Below are positions 1 to 13,728 of a stretch of 64,000 nt of DNA, piece by piece. A model generated the notes under the pieces. The model was not told where the DNA came from. It worked only from the letters and a program-made list of their open reading frames with translations, and made no database searches. The position numbers and the translations under genes were made by a program. Location: positions 9,172,219 through 9,236,218 of the forward strand of contig NC_089855.1 in NCBI RefSeq assembly GCF_036373705.1. Reading direction: 5' to 3'. The stretch comes from Amia ocellicauda. Its lineage: Eukaryota; Chordata; Actinopteri; Amiiformes; Amiidae. Each line of letters starts with the position of its first letter. Position 1 is the stretch's first letter.

Positions 1-276
1 GAACACACACAACCAGGTACATAAGAGCTTCCTTAAGAGTTTATTTAAGCTCAGTAAAACAAAACAAAAACACTGTAGTTTGATTCAAGTTTCCACACAA
101 TTGCACACTGTGAACAGAACCTCGGTCTCAACCCCCGTGCAGAGGGAATAAACACGGAAAGCACGGAGCAGAGAGATGGAGGCCAGGCTGGCGCCGCGCG
201 GGTGATGGAGCGGGAAGAGACTTAGTAGGGACTTACTACTGGTTTACTTCACAGGATTCCCTTTGTACCCCAATTC

Positions 277-308
<32 letters not shown>

Positions 309-1780
309 CTGAAATAAGTTAATTTACTTCCCTTTGGATCATTTCCTACTCCGCGTCTCGGAGGACAGTCTGGCTGCGAGACACCTGGGACTGAAACACA
401 CATTTCGCTTCACACAGAGACAAAGTCAAGACACACAGTTTGCAGTACCACTTTATCGCCAGACTGGGGCTGTACCTGGATTGTGTTTGACATGTTTGTG
501 TCTCTCTTCTGTTCAAACTCACCCCTGTCTATTGGCCAGTGCACAACTCAACATTATAAAAGTAGAATTCCACCGATTATAACTGGCAGAGATAACAAGA
601 TATGTTTTCTGTTAAATAAATCTCTACTTCTTGATCCTTAGCTATAAACATTAAATATACAGTTCAGAAAAGAAAAAACAAAGAGAAAAATATATATATT
701 TTCTTATTTAAAAAATCTTCCCTTTCGTTGTCACCATTTTCAAGCTTCGATTTTTCTTTCTGTACAGAATAATTCAAAGTAACGGATTCCTTTAAAAAGA
801 AACGCTAGAGAACGCTGGATCTGCCCATGTCCACAGAGCCTTGATCATTCGGATCAAGCGTTTCGACTGGCGGCCGCTTCAACTGGGCCTTTGAGAGTGA
901 AGGCAGGAGACGCCGTAGCCGTTCAGGTCCAGGACAGATCACTTCCACACTGCAGTGCAGAACCGTGTCCCAGCTGACGCACTTCATTCTGGCAGTGTTG
1001 TGTGAGGCTGTAGTTTGGTTATTTTTTGGTTGAGACACATATGAGGTGAGAATAATGCCGCAGTGATGTTACCCCCCCGAGCACACATCGCTGTGCAGTG
1101 CAATGTCATCTGTGCTTCAGATCCACTCTGCAGTACAAACGCTTTCTGTTTGTTTGTTTGTTTTGTTCATTACAGTGCACGTCCTGTAGACCGACAGGGA
1201 GCCTCTATCTTGTGCTTCTGTGTGTGGTCTGTCAGAGCGGGAGGGCGGCTGTGCAGCGGGAGAGGCTTTAATAAGAGTAGGGACAGCTACTCTACCTTTA
1301 CTGACTATACATACAGGGGGGATCCACAGCAAAAGGTTAGTCTCCAGAGTGAAAAGCGCTGCCGATTCCCTGACTAGTGACCGGAGACGATTGAAGGCAC
1401 AAATCGAGCCAGAGAGAATACAGATGCAGAATAAATCAATCCTGGTTTGGGAGCTGGGGCCGGGCTTTACTTGGAGAGAAAACAGCTGAAATTGCACTGG
1501 ATCAAAAAGCGGTGCCCCTGTGCAAACGGAGACACACAGGGACCCGTATCTCACCCTGCCCACTGCACTGAGCCCTGTCTAAGAGCAGGACTGACACCAG
1601 AAGTACACAGCTCCATCGCACGGGACGCAAGCCGTCTGGAATAGTGCTGAGCAGCGCAGGACAACTGACACACAATCAAACAATCACTCGACTGAAGACG
1701 GGAGCTCCAGCGCTTGTGAACATACACTGAAATTGATTGTTTTCCCTTTATAAAATGGGTCTCTTTCTTGATTTAGCTTT
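1..1780. other. No gene recognised; flank beyond TMEM45 3' end
   Basis: I found no convincing coding exon on either strand; the open frames here have no recognisable domain or splice context. An (AAT)n run of about 30 bases lies at 277-306. On the minus strand, reading away from TMEM45, an ATTAAA lies at 1781-1786 and an AATAAA at 40-45. Either could end the TMEM45 transcript, but neither can be proven from sequence alone. Confidence 0.5.
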
Positions 1781-1824
1781 TTTAATTATTTTTCAAATAG
1801 TTTACTAATGAGAACTGTATAATA

Positions 1825-1958
1825 CAGTTCCTATAGAAAGTATTCAGTCCTCTTGGCCCATTTCACATTTAAATGCATCACATTTTCAGGTTGTAAAACA
1901 ACAATGTGACCAATGTGAGAAGTCCAAGGGATGCGAACACTTCCTAGTATAGGCACTG
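1825..1958. mobile_element. Short MITE-like element, Tc1-type ends
   Basis: This is a 134-bp segment with inverted ends. The left end reads CAGTTCCTATA and the reverse complement of the right end reads CAGTGCCTATA, so 10 of 11 bases match. The left end follows a TA dinucleotide. The sequence just inside the left end (AGAAAGTATTCAGTCC) resembles the ends of Tc1-like transposons common in fish. No coding capacity is present. It lies in what is probably the 3' UTR or 3' flank of TMEM45. Family assignment is from memory of the terminal motif. Confidence 0.55.
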
Positions 1959-2302
1959 GTTTTCATGGCGACTTTTTGAAGGCACATTCATCTGCAATTC
2001 CGCTATTCCCCACTAGATGGCAACTGGACACAATAATTGTCTCACATTGTCGTTCTCCAACAAGGAGAGGATTAGATACTATACAACAAATCAGACTCAT
2101 TTGGGCACAGTGGGACCACGGTCAGGCACCAGGTGGTGGTCTGGGTGTGGTCAGGAGGTTCTCCACCCCCAGGAAAGATGTGCTTCTGTGTCCTGCCCCC
2201 TGGGAACACTGACAGGGAAGACCTGGTCCTACCCCCGCCTCTCCCAGTCTCCCTCTGGTCCGGTGGCGGTGAGGCGAGTGGGAGAGGATGGGCAGGGGGC
2301 GG

Positions 2303-4086
<1,784 letters not shown>

Positions 4087-4240
4087 GGCTCCTCTTGTCT
4101 CAGCTCCTGCAAACAGAGGATCAGGCGGTCAGCGCGGCCCGGGGGCCCATTCAAGCACAGTGGCTGTGTATGTAGGCTGTGGGCTCCTTGCCAAAATAAA
4201 AGCCTCTCCAGGATACAGAGGGGTTGGGAGTTGTGTTGTC

Positions 4241-4810
4241 CAGATACCAACATTTTGGTACTGGTACAGAGTCATGAATTTTAATACATGATACTTTTCC
4301 TAAGAAAAGTGGAATCACTGTCTAATGCCATTATTGTGCTTTATTTCAAACCTGGACAAGGTTTCAGTGGTGCTGCTGCCATCTCTAATCCCTAAACAAA
4401 AGATCAAAACGAGAATCCGTGCCTCTACGCTCTCAGGACACTTTGTTCGTGAAGCGCAGTTCTGCACAGAAATTCAGAGCTGTGCGTTCTTGGAGTGTTT
4501 CTGCATGACGTCACTAAGCCCCACCCGCAGAAATCGATGCCGAATCGCCGCGGCCGATGACGAGACAAGAGATGATGCAGAGATCGAGTTAAGCTGAATG
4601 AAAACTACACGACCATTACACAGAGTCTGCACTGTTTACACACCAATAGCCCTACATCACTGTTGTCAGCCTTCTTCTTAAACAGAGGCTCGTTAGCCAG
4701 ATCAAATCATCACTTGCATAATCAAAAAGTATCGATTCATTTCAAAATGCTGCTATTCTACCATTTTCAAACCTCTAGTACCATGGTACTTTTTCAGTAG
4801 CGGTATACTG
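4241..4810 (+). mobile_element. Degenerate DNA transposon, related to element at 52.5 kb
   Basis: The ends look inverted: CAGATACC at 4241 and, reverse-complemented at about 4810, CAGTATACC. The interior 4450-4610 is clearly homologous in reverse orientation to about 53185-53395. Shared stretches include GTGTTTCTGC, ACTAAGCCCC and AAGCTGAATGAAAACTAC. No transposase frame is visible. I could not find a convincing target duplication, so the boundaries are approximate. It lies just upstream of the TMEM45 start exon, in the presumed first intron. Confidence 0.5.
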
Positions 4811-4859
4811 TGCGTCACTTGATGGGAGACCAGTACAGGCCTGAAGTCTGGCACTGGTA

Positions 4860-5800
4860 CCAGAGATTCACTGTGCTGTGGAAGTGCGTCATGACAGGTG
4901 TGGCGTGAACGAGTGAAGCTCCGCGGCCGTCAGCAGAGCTCCTGGGTAATGGTCGCCTCCCCATCTGTCTGCTCGGCTGTCTGAGAGCTGCGGTCCTGGT
5001 GGACTGAGTCGAGAAGGAAGGGCTGCACTGAGTACCTGCAGATGATTATTCTGTTTATCTTTCTAATGCCCATCTCCAGCACAACCTGCCCCACTGACCT
5101 TGAGAAATCAAATCAATCCATAATCAAGGGTTCTACCCACTTGCTGTCCTGCAGTGCTTCAGGTATCCTTGTCCCGAACAATTCAAAGGAAGGATAATTA
5201 AATGTGGCCTACTTTAATCCAGAGTGGACACCCCCACCCCCTCGTCTCTCTGTGTTTCTTCTCTCAAAGTGGTTTCCTGACAGGTACAAAGCTGAGAGCA
5301 CCGCCATGATCCAACTGAGTGAGGATGTTAAAACACAAGACGAAAGACAGACTGGACAAACTTCCTCTCTCTACCTCTCTACCTCCCTCTCTCTCATTTA
5401 AGATCCGTTTATAAAAGCTTTATTGGCACGACAAGCAGTGCGACTGATGCCAAAGCTACATTACAGACTCATACACTCAGAGCACCTCCAACACAAGCAG
5501 TTCAGCGCTACAGTGTGGCTCTGGGGGCTCTGTGGGTGTTATAAGTTGTCTGGGGCCCCCCTCTCTCCTCTCCCAAAACCCCCGCAGTCTCTCCTCCCGG
5601 CTGCGGAGCAGGGCACCCTCTGAGGCGCCTGCCAGCGTGAGGGAGCTTCTCCATCCATCTCTCCATCCCTCCATCCCTCCCTCCATCCCCCTCATATCTC
5701 ACCAGCTCTGCTTTGAACCCATTGTTCTTCTCTAGGATATTTTTCAAGTTTCAAAGCACCTCATTAATATACTGCAATACAGGGCAACTGAAGAGTGAGC

Positions 5801-5859
<59 letters not shown>

Positions 5860-8275
5860 AGAGAGAGAAAGAGAGGGAGAGAAGGAAAGGGAAACCATCC
5901 TGGCAGCTCACCGCTGATCTGTAACTGACAGCAATGTAAACAAAGGGGTAATTTTTGAATAAAGGTGATTATCCCTTCTTTAACGATGGTTATAAACCAT
6001 AATCAGGAACTGCTACCATGTATCTCATATTGTTCGTTTTAACTCTCTCTCTTTCTAGCTAAAAGTTCTGTCCACGGTGACTCATATTAAAGGACTTGTA
6101 AGGGACTGAAAAATGAGGCAATAAACACACACACACACACCCTGTCCTGTTTCTCTCTCCGTCTCATATCTCTTCCTCTCCTCCCTAGCAAACCTGAAGC
6201 CCTGGCTCAATGATTAACCCCAGCGCTTGGTACCACTGTATCCGTGAAGCCGGGAATAAACTTTCACTCCACAAAGGCCTGGTTGATCTGCACTGTGGGA
6301 AATGTTTTTCATATTCAGACCCGAAAATCTCCTGCTGTCTGATGACACCCGGCCTCCCTTCCTCACAAGTGAGGGGCAGTTTCACTAGGGGCATGTAAAA
6401 CGTGCAAATCATTGCAATGAAAAGACAATTAGCACCAGACACCCATCAAACCCTGATTAGATCGGTCTGTGGCTGGTAGACCGTGTGTTGAAGCTCACTG
6501 CAGTTACTGTAAGTCTGGCAAACAGGTCTGAATGCATTTACACATTACTGTCACCGAATGTTAAAAAATCTCGATGTTAATACGGCGTCCGCTCAGTGAA
6601 GCACACGCGAGCGCAACCGCACACCTTGTACCATCAGCATACTGTGATTGTGAGCCTGGTGGTCTGTGATACTGGTTGGATAACGGGGAAGCTGTGGTTA
6701 ACAGGAACCAGGCCTGGACACTGTGGACACCTTAATCAGGTGGTTATGGGTTATGGCCCCTGTATGGTTAGCAAAAACAAATAAAGGAATCAAATCCAAG
6801 TTTCTGTCAATAATGTTAACAGCCCTGCAGACGTGACTGCGAGCAGAGAGCCGGAGATGTGGCATTTTATGGCTCTGGGCTTTTCTCTATCGTTAACTTT
6901 TTGCCTGTCGTCTCCCCAAGCCTTCAGAGCAGTTCTTCACCGGGCGGGGGGGGCGGGATGGACAGACAACAAAGCTGCACTCACAGGCAGACACTGAAGC
7001 CTGTGGTTTCAACGGCCCCACAGACAGGGGGCAGAAACCCCGTGCCTGTGAGCTGCGGGGATGGCTGCTCTGCTTCTTCATGCACCGACGGAGGCGTTAA
7101 CCACCAGCGGTGCTGTGTGAGTCACGAGGGGCTCGGATTCACAGCCCCCGTCCACTCCACACAGACAGACAGACCAGCAGGAGCCTGGGCCCACGCCGGC
7201 ACCATGGATACGGACACTCACAGCCACTCGAGGGCCGCCCTGTGAGCTCACAACACCCCCGCCTGACACGCACAGGAGAGGGGCGTCTGAAGAGCCCAGC
7301 ACTGCTCGTGGAGAGCCGGAAACCACTCGGTGCGAAGCATCCCCCGGGGTCTCCACGCCATTTTTACTGCTCAGAGTGTGGCCTCACCTTTGGGGATTTT
7401 GCTCTGGAAGTCTGCTTCAATCTGTTTGTTTTGTGTGTGTGTGTGTGTGTTTTCCCCCCCATTAAGTCTGTCTAAATGTGCATCAATTGAGAGACATACT
7501 GGGATTGAGGAGAAGAAATCCGACCCTGACACTGACACAAACACACCAATATCCCACACCTGTCAGGGGTCATTTACTAAACATCTGCTCGGGGGTTGAA
7601 TTGGTGTGATTTACAGCCTGCTGTCCCAAAAGAAATATATATACAGATTGTAAAAGTACTACTGCACGGATTATAAGATTATCAACGCCCTTTGCAACTT
7701 TCCAGGAGAAATGTGCCTGGGTCTGTGTCTATATAACCGGACACTGTGGTCATACAACTCTGTCCTCCACGCTCTGCAAATGGTTCAATGCATTTTTATG
7801 TTATAATTACTTTCATATAGGTCTAAAAGTCGGGGTTTTATGACCTTCGGTTGTGGCTGTATAAATGCATCTCCATCACTGTGGCGGTTTCATGCGCCGG
7901 CGCACTCACTGCCTTGGCCAGACACCAGTGTGGAGAAGGGGACGTGTTTCGCAGGCGAAGTCCTTTCCCATCCGTGCGACTCATTTTGCCTTCAAACTTA
8001 CCCTGCGATTATTCTAGAGCAGCCAGATGTTTACATGCAACATCTGTACGCGTTCAGCCAGTAGCGGCAAAAACAACCACCGCAACAACAGAGACTGCAA
8101 TAATAATAAGAGCACCTTTCCTTTCCCTAGCGGATACTTTTTAACTTCATGTTAGTTACACTGTAGCTGATTCGAGATCAGTCGCACAGCTGGATACATT
8201 ACTGAATGTACTGAGCGATCACTGTATAGGGATCCTCGCTGTACCCAGTTAACCCCGCCGGGACCGATGTCTTAC
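4860..8275. other. Presumed TMEM45 intron 1; no coding exon seen
   Basis: If the non-coding exon near 8.3 kb belongs to TMEM45, this is its first intron. It contains a (GA)n tract at 5806-5853, a short (CA)n near 6126 and a short GT tract near 7435-7450. The open frames present have no recognisable domain or homologue. No other gene was recognised. Confidence 0.4.
5806..5853. repeat. (GA)n microsatellite
   Basis: About 48 bases of nearly pure GA dinucleotide repeat. It continues as an interrupted GA-rich tract to about 5890. Confidence 0.95.
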
Positions 8276-8800
8276 CCTCTCTCTGTCTGATCAGCGGGGC
8301 AGTCACTCCTTTCTTCTGCTCTGGAAAATAAAGTCCCAGTCTGGAGTTGTGGCAAAAGTGACGTCACCGGCGCAGCAGGGCAGCCCCTCTGACCGAGCTA
8401 GGGCATCTCCCGGGCAGCTGAAACACCCCTGTCTGGACTGTCGGTCGTCACAGTGGAGGTCCGCCAGAAAACGAGATAAATAAAAAGTCAATATTGGTAA
8501 CACTTACTCCACATCCCACCCGTCTGCCAGAAGCGCAAAGACACGACTTAAAGACAGTATTTGAAGGGCTACTTGGTCTTTGATTGTGCAGCAGGCTCTT
8601 CCCACCGGCGCCGGGATTGGCCAGGGCGGCGGGGGACCGGGCCCACCCGGCGGTGTTTGGTCCAGCCCCCCGTCCGTCTCCGCGCTGGGTTCGGTTCCAC
8701 GTGTGCACTTTGCGCCCCCTGGCGGCCGCTGGAGGAGGCGCCCGTGTTTATCCGCGCTGAGGCGGAGACGCGACTTTCGGCTGGATTGACGTCACAGATC
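8276..8800 (-). promoter_or_regulatory. Probable TMEM45 promoter and non-coding first exon
   Basis: On the minus strand a strong splice donor (AGAGG|GTAAG) ends a possible exon at 8276, and upstream sequence becomes CpG-rich at about 8600-8800. Two perfect cAMP-response palindromes TGACGTCA lie at 8359-8366 and 8787-8794. An inverted CCAAT box (ATTGG on plus) is at 8616-8620. The donor could join the acceptor at 4106 in front of the TMEM45 start exon. Assignment to TMEM45 is inference from strand, distance and the need for an upstream exon; no transcript evidence is available. Confidence 0.5.
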
Positions 8801-8829
8801 AATCTGGGATCCCGTTAAAGCATTTCTCT

Positions 8830-10494
8830 GGGCGGTGGGCGAGGTTAGAGACAAACCCAAACACCGCGGGGCCTTTCTGTCTCTGTGTTGTTATTGTGTT
8901 TTGTATGTGTTGTGTTGTGTTAATCTGTGGGATCATCCGGACTGCATTGCTGCTGTATGTTCATCTGTCACCTGTTGTGCCGAAACTACAGGACCTTCTG
9001 GTGAATGGGGGGGTCCGAGTTACACCGTCCCCAGGGACAGCAGTCCCACAGGCTGAGTGTGTGCTGCTCCAGGAAGGCGGATCTGGGAGGAGAAAAGTTT
9101 CTGCTACGTGCAAGAAGTCACAGCCAGGGAGAGAGGAGGAGGAGGAGGGAGGCAGACGAATGAGCCTCGTTGGGGATCAGTTTGCAAGGAACAAATAGAG
9201 TTTAACACCTCGGGCCAAGACTTCAGTAGACGAAGACAGTGTTGTCCCTCTGTGTGCTGAGCCGTGCGTCAGATGATCCACAATTCCCCTTTTATTGCCA
9301 TTGTTACTGACTTCATCTGATCCTAGAGACATGGTTACAGTGATACACCACACTACAGTTTACTCTTGTGTGGGACAAAAGTGTCACAGCCTCATATTTG
9401 TAAAATAAGATTAATTACTCTTTGGCCTATTTCCATTGTATCAATACTACTACTACTACTACTATTAGTACTAATAATTATATTATGGGTCAACAAACAA
9501 ACAAACTAACCCTCAGCGAAAGTAAGAAATGGAGTGGCTGGTGGCTAAATGGTTTCTGCCCAAAGATTGACTGTGCTCCTCTGTTGGTGCCGGGTGGCCA
9601 GTGAAGACCCTGCCCTCACAGTGACAAGTGTTTCCTGATCAACCGGCCGCTCCTCTGACAAGCTGACATCGATACTGAATTACCACTGAGAGAATAACAT
9701 ACAGCCATATTTATAATAATATTTATTGTGATATTGTAATATCAGTAATAATAATAATAATAGCACTTTAACAAAATGTATTATAATAGCGTATGGAAAA
9801 GCATACAATACATTTAGTAATTGTGTCACAGGAATGTTTCATTTATGTCACAAAAGAACAAGAAAGTCCTCCAGGTGTGCAGGTTGTGGCAGCTGTCCAA
9901 CCTCTGGCCCGTGTCACTAGAGGGTCTGCAATGCCGACACAGGCAGGGACGAGGAGAGGGGACAGGAGGAGGGGAGCAGAAGAGAAGAGAGAGCCGGAGG
10001 AGGTAGGCAGAGCTGGCCATGCTGTGCTGTTGAATCTTCCTGGCAGGTCTCTCTCGCTCTCTCCGCTGCGGACCACTGTGACACCGTGGAAGGAAGCGCT
10101 GGAAGACCACCAGAGTGCAGGGTCACAGGCGCAGTGTGACGCAGGAGGGGTAACAGACGGCAGGGGGGGTCCTTCGTGCTCGCTGTGGTGGCTGGCAGCT
10201 CAGTGACCCCAGAGCAGACTCCTCGCTGGAGTGAATATAATGGTGGCACTCCCCACTCCCAATACACGCACACTGCGTCAGGATGTTCTCCACTGCCTCT
10301 TAATAATGAGACAATGCCCCCGACAAAAGCACCTAGTTCTGCTTGCTACTTGGGACAGGAAGGGGTCCTTCTCTTTCCTCAGGCCTGCTGGTAGTTGGAG
10401 GCTGTGTGCAGGTCAGAGGTCAGAGGTCAGCCCCACGTGTGTGTGTGTGAGGGATGGGGGTGGCAGTGGCGGCGGCGGCGGCTCCTCTCTGCGG
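8830..10494. other. Spacer between TMEM45 5' end and LNP1/RING 3' end
   Basis: No coding exon was recognised. AT-rich sequence near 9700-9780 carries a minus-strand AATAAA at 9722-9727, about 770 bases beyond the RING stop codon. That makes it a possible polyadenylation signal for that transcript. The remaining open frames look random. Confidence 0.4.
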
Positions 10495-13400
10495 TCAGGG
10501 CACCTTGACGCGGACGGAGGACCAGTAGAAGGGCTCGGGCATGACCACGAGGACACGGCAGGTTGGGCACGTCTGCTTCTTCCACAGCCACTTCTCGATG
10601 CACTGAAACACAGAGAGGGCCGGCCCGCGGGTCAGTAGCGCTCCCTGCCTCTGCTCCTGCCCTCCTACCCCCGGCTGCTCCTCTGCCCACTGACATTGGG
10701 TCAGTTAGTGCTGAGGGTGGCGATCATTCCCATATGAACACCCTATCATATTTATAATTTATATTTATATTCTTATATTGTCTCCCAAATGTATGAAGAT
10801 GAATAATGTATATGTTGTACATCTGTGAGTATTCTGTATCAGCTTGTGCTCAACAATAGTTTACCATTAACAGCTATCTTTGAGAAACAGGCGCATTGAT
10901 TTAATGTCTGTGGCCTCTTAGTGGCTAATTCACCACAATCAGGATGTAATGAACTACAGGTGTGTGAGTGGCAGCCCCCTCTCCCCCACCTCACCCTGCC
11001 AGGAGCTCTCCTGGGCCCCCCCCCGGCCCCCGTCCTCCGACATCCTGAGCTGTGCGCCGCCAGAGTCATGGCAACACATCCTGACCAGGCTTGGTCGGTT
11101 GTGCTGAGGGCCAATTACTGAAATAATCTCTCTCCCTTCCTGCTTCCTGTGTCCGTGGGCTGTAGGGGAGGCGAGTGAGGGAGTCTGTGGGGAGTCGGGA
11201 GTCGGGAGCCGGTGTGGTGTGGGTCTCGCTGCCCATGGGACTGGCTGTGGGAACAGTGAGCCCCGCCCTGGTAAAGACTGTCCCTCCCTGAGCCCTCAGG
11301 CCCCTGACCTTAACCTGGGTAAAGGTGCCATGGGATTTTTACACTTTCTGCTCACGGTGTCCTGCTGGTTTACCATAGTTTGACAGCATTTGTTGACTGA
11401 GCTTCACCACACTGGTCCAAGAGTATCTCACCATCCCACAGCCCAGTGCAGTGAAGAACAGTGCAGGCTGTTACACTATGGTAGCACCACATTAAAACCA
11501 TGTTAAATTGCACAGCACCTCTTGTGAATGTGCCAAGGAGCCGCTTTGTGACATATTTCAGTGCAGCCCAATGAGTCGAGCCTGAGATTTCTGTTCACAG
11601 AATGAGATATTTATTATCTTCCAGTGTTGACATTATAGTACACTGCAGTCACAGCGTTTCCACACAGACACACTCTGAGTTACAGGCACGGTATCTACAG
11701 TTCACTAATAAGCAAGAAACACATCTAAACACAAGGCCACACTGAGCAGCACAGGGAAAATAACCAGCACGGTGGACAAGGAAGTGTTTGCAGTGACAGC
11801 GTACTTTCAGCTGTGGACATTTGTGTGGCACAATTCGACTTTTATGTCAGACCAAAGCCAAAGCACAGAACTGCCGTTGATGCTGTCAGAATAATATGAT
11901 GCCAGTCGTGTGCTGATGGTTTTCACTCTATAGCCTAATTGTTCAAGTAGAATTATGAGGCGTTTACTCTTTAAACCCATGAAACAAATCACTGCAAAAA
12001 TCTCTGTCCTGCAAACATTTGATGTCTTATGCAGCAAGAAGAGTAACACACAGTGCTTAAATTGTGCTGTTTGTTGTTGTGAGACGGTAGACAGATGTGC
12101 TAAAGGTCAAAATCAATGGAATCCACATATTTGTATTTGTGCTTTGTGTTACTAAGTCAAAAGCTGCCTGATTGATTCCAGTGGGGAGCGTTTCCTCTCA
12201 CCAGGTCTTGGTAACACATGCAAAAGAGTACAATTAAAAAGACAATTTAAGCACTGCTCACACAAAGCTGCTATTTACTTATTAAAGGAAATCTCCACCC
12301 TTGCGTGAATCAACTTCTCCAAACAACTAGACTTGTAGGCCAGATTGTTTTTAAGGATCAAGGCACAATGGGTCATTGCTCATAGTAACCCATCCCAGAT
12401 CTAGGGTTATGTACACAGGAGCAGTGGCCCCTGGTCGTTTTGGCAAGAAAGATGTTTCGGGGCGGTTGTGTCCATCGTGAGAATTCACTTCCTCACACAG
12501 TAGCGTGAACGCATGGCGGATGCATTTCCAGTACTTCACCGTGTGGTGACACAGAAGTGGGTGTGTCCAGTGATGGAAGCACAGGGGCGGTGAGAACTGA
12601 GACGCAATAAGGGCTGGAGGATGAAGACTCAGGTCTGAAGGGGTTCTCTTCCTCACTGGCCATGGAAGAAGAGAGAAAGAGTGTGCCATCTTTGCACTGG
12701 AGCCAAATGCACTGCTGTCCTCGAGCTGGCACTGCGATCCAGACGAGACTCGTGCTGTGGGATGCTGTCCTGCCAGGGGAGGCATAACCACTGCATCCTG
12801 CCTCCGGGAGCCATGGTTGGACTGTCCGATTCTTTTGCTTTAGCGTGGCTCTGCGGTGTTCTTCCCATTCCTCTGTGTCTCTGTGTGTTGGGGTGGCAGG
12901 AGGTGTAGAAGTGCGGGGGTGGCCGGGGGGCTCAGAGGGCGATGGGGGATGGTGGGGTGCGCTCCGGGCTCAGCGCTGGCGGCGGAGGGAGCCCTTCCGG
13001 ACGGGCGGCTGCTGATCCTCCTGTCCAACACAACAGCAGCATCACTGACACTCACAGCTCTCCTCGGCACCGGCCACGCCTCCGTGGCTTTTGTTTCTCT
13101 ACACCTATCTCTCCGTTTTGTTTTAGTTTTTTGTTGTTTGTGTAAAAAAACCCTGCATCAAGTGCAAACAGACATGGGCAGCAACCATGGTGCCAGTGCT
13201 AAACAAGTGTGCCATTCAAGATCTGAATCTCTCCCAGGCATGGCACAGCACATTCTCAGGCCGGTTTGGTACTCACAGGAGTCTTGCAATTACAGGCTGT
13301 GTGTGTGTGTGTCGGGGGGATGGGGGGGCGGATGAAGTGGTGCAAATGATGCTCTGGAAAGTAAATGCCATCCTGTTTTCCTCGTGCATCATCATTAACG

Positions 13401-13728
13401 GGGCTGCGCTTCACATTCTCGCCCCTCGGTGGATTATGCATGTGTGTGCGCATGCACGTGTGTGACTAGAGGAGCTTGTGGAGAGGGCTGGGGAAGCTGG
13501 CAGCAGACTCAGGGGTGTGGGGGAGGAGCAGGCAGAGGCAGCAGGGAGGCACAGCGGGGACACAGGCGGGGCTGCGGGGCGCGGGGCCCGGTGGGGGGCC
13601 CGGGCGGCTCTGTGCGGGTGCTCAGGGGATGCTACCTCCTTGTGGAAGCGGTGGGTGCAGTGCAGCTCCCTGACGCCTCTGCCGCGCAGCTCATCGTGAC
13701 AGATCACACAGACGTCATCCGTGCTGCC
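10495..13728 (-). other. RING-H2 module, two exons, DZIP3/TTC3-like
   Basis: Exon 13728-13636 encodes the first half (CVIC, then C-T-H-R-F-H). Exon 10602-10495 encodes the second half (CIEKWL, then CPTC) and a 20-residue tail ending in VRVKVP and a TGA stop. The acceptors CTTGCAG and GTTTCAG and the donor GAG|GTAGCA are all plausible. Spacing, the flanking CVICH and CPTCR motifs and the tail length resemble the C-terminal RING of DZIP3, and more weakly that of TTC3. All eight zinc ligands are present, as is a tryptophan (W169) in the usual E2-contact region. The module is described separately because it might be a distinct gene, although no start codon or earlier exon of its own was found. 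Confidence 0.85.

Noticed and set aside
12351-12868. Possible extra minus-strand exons between the two RING exons
   Set aside because: The frames are open but show no homology, and adding them would interrupt the RING between H162 and C165; direct joining of 13636 to 10602 gives perfect spacing.
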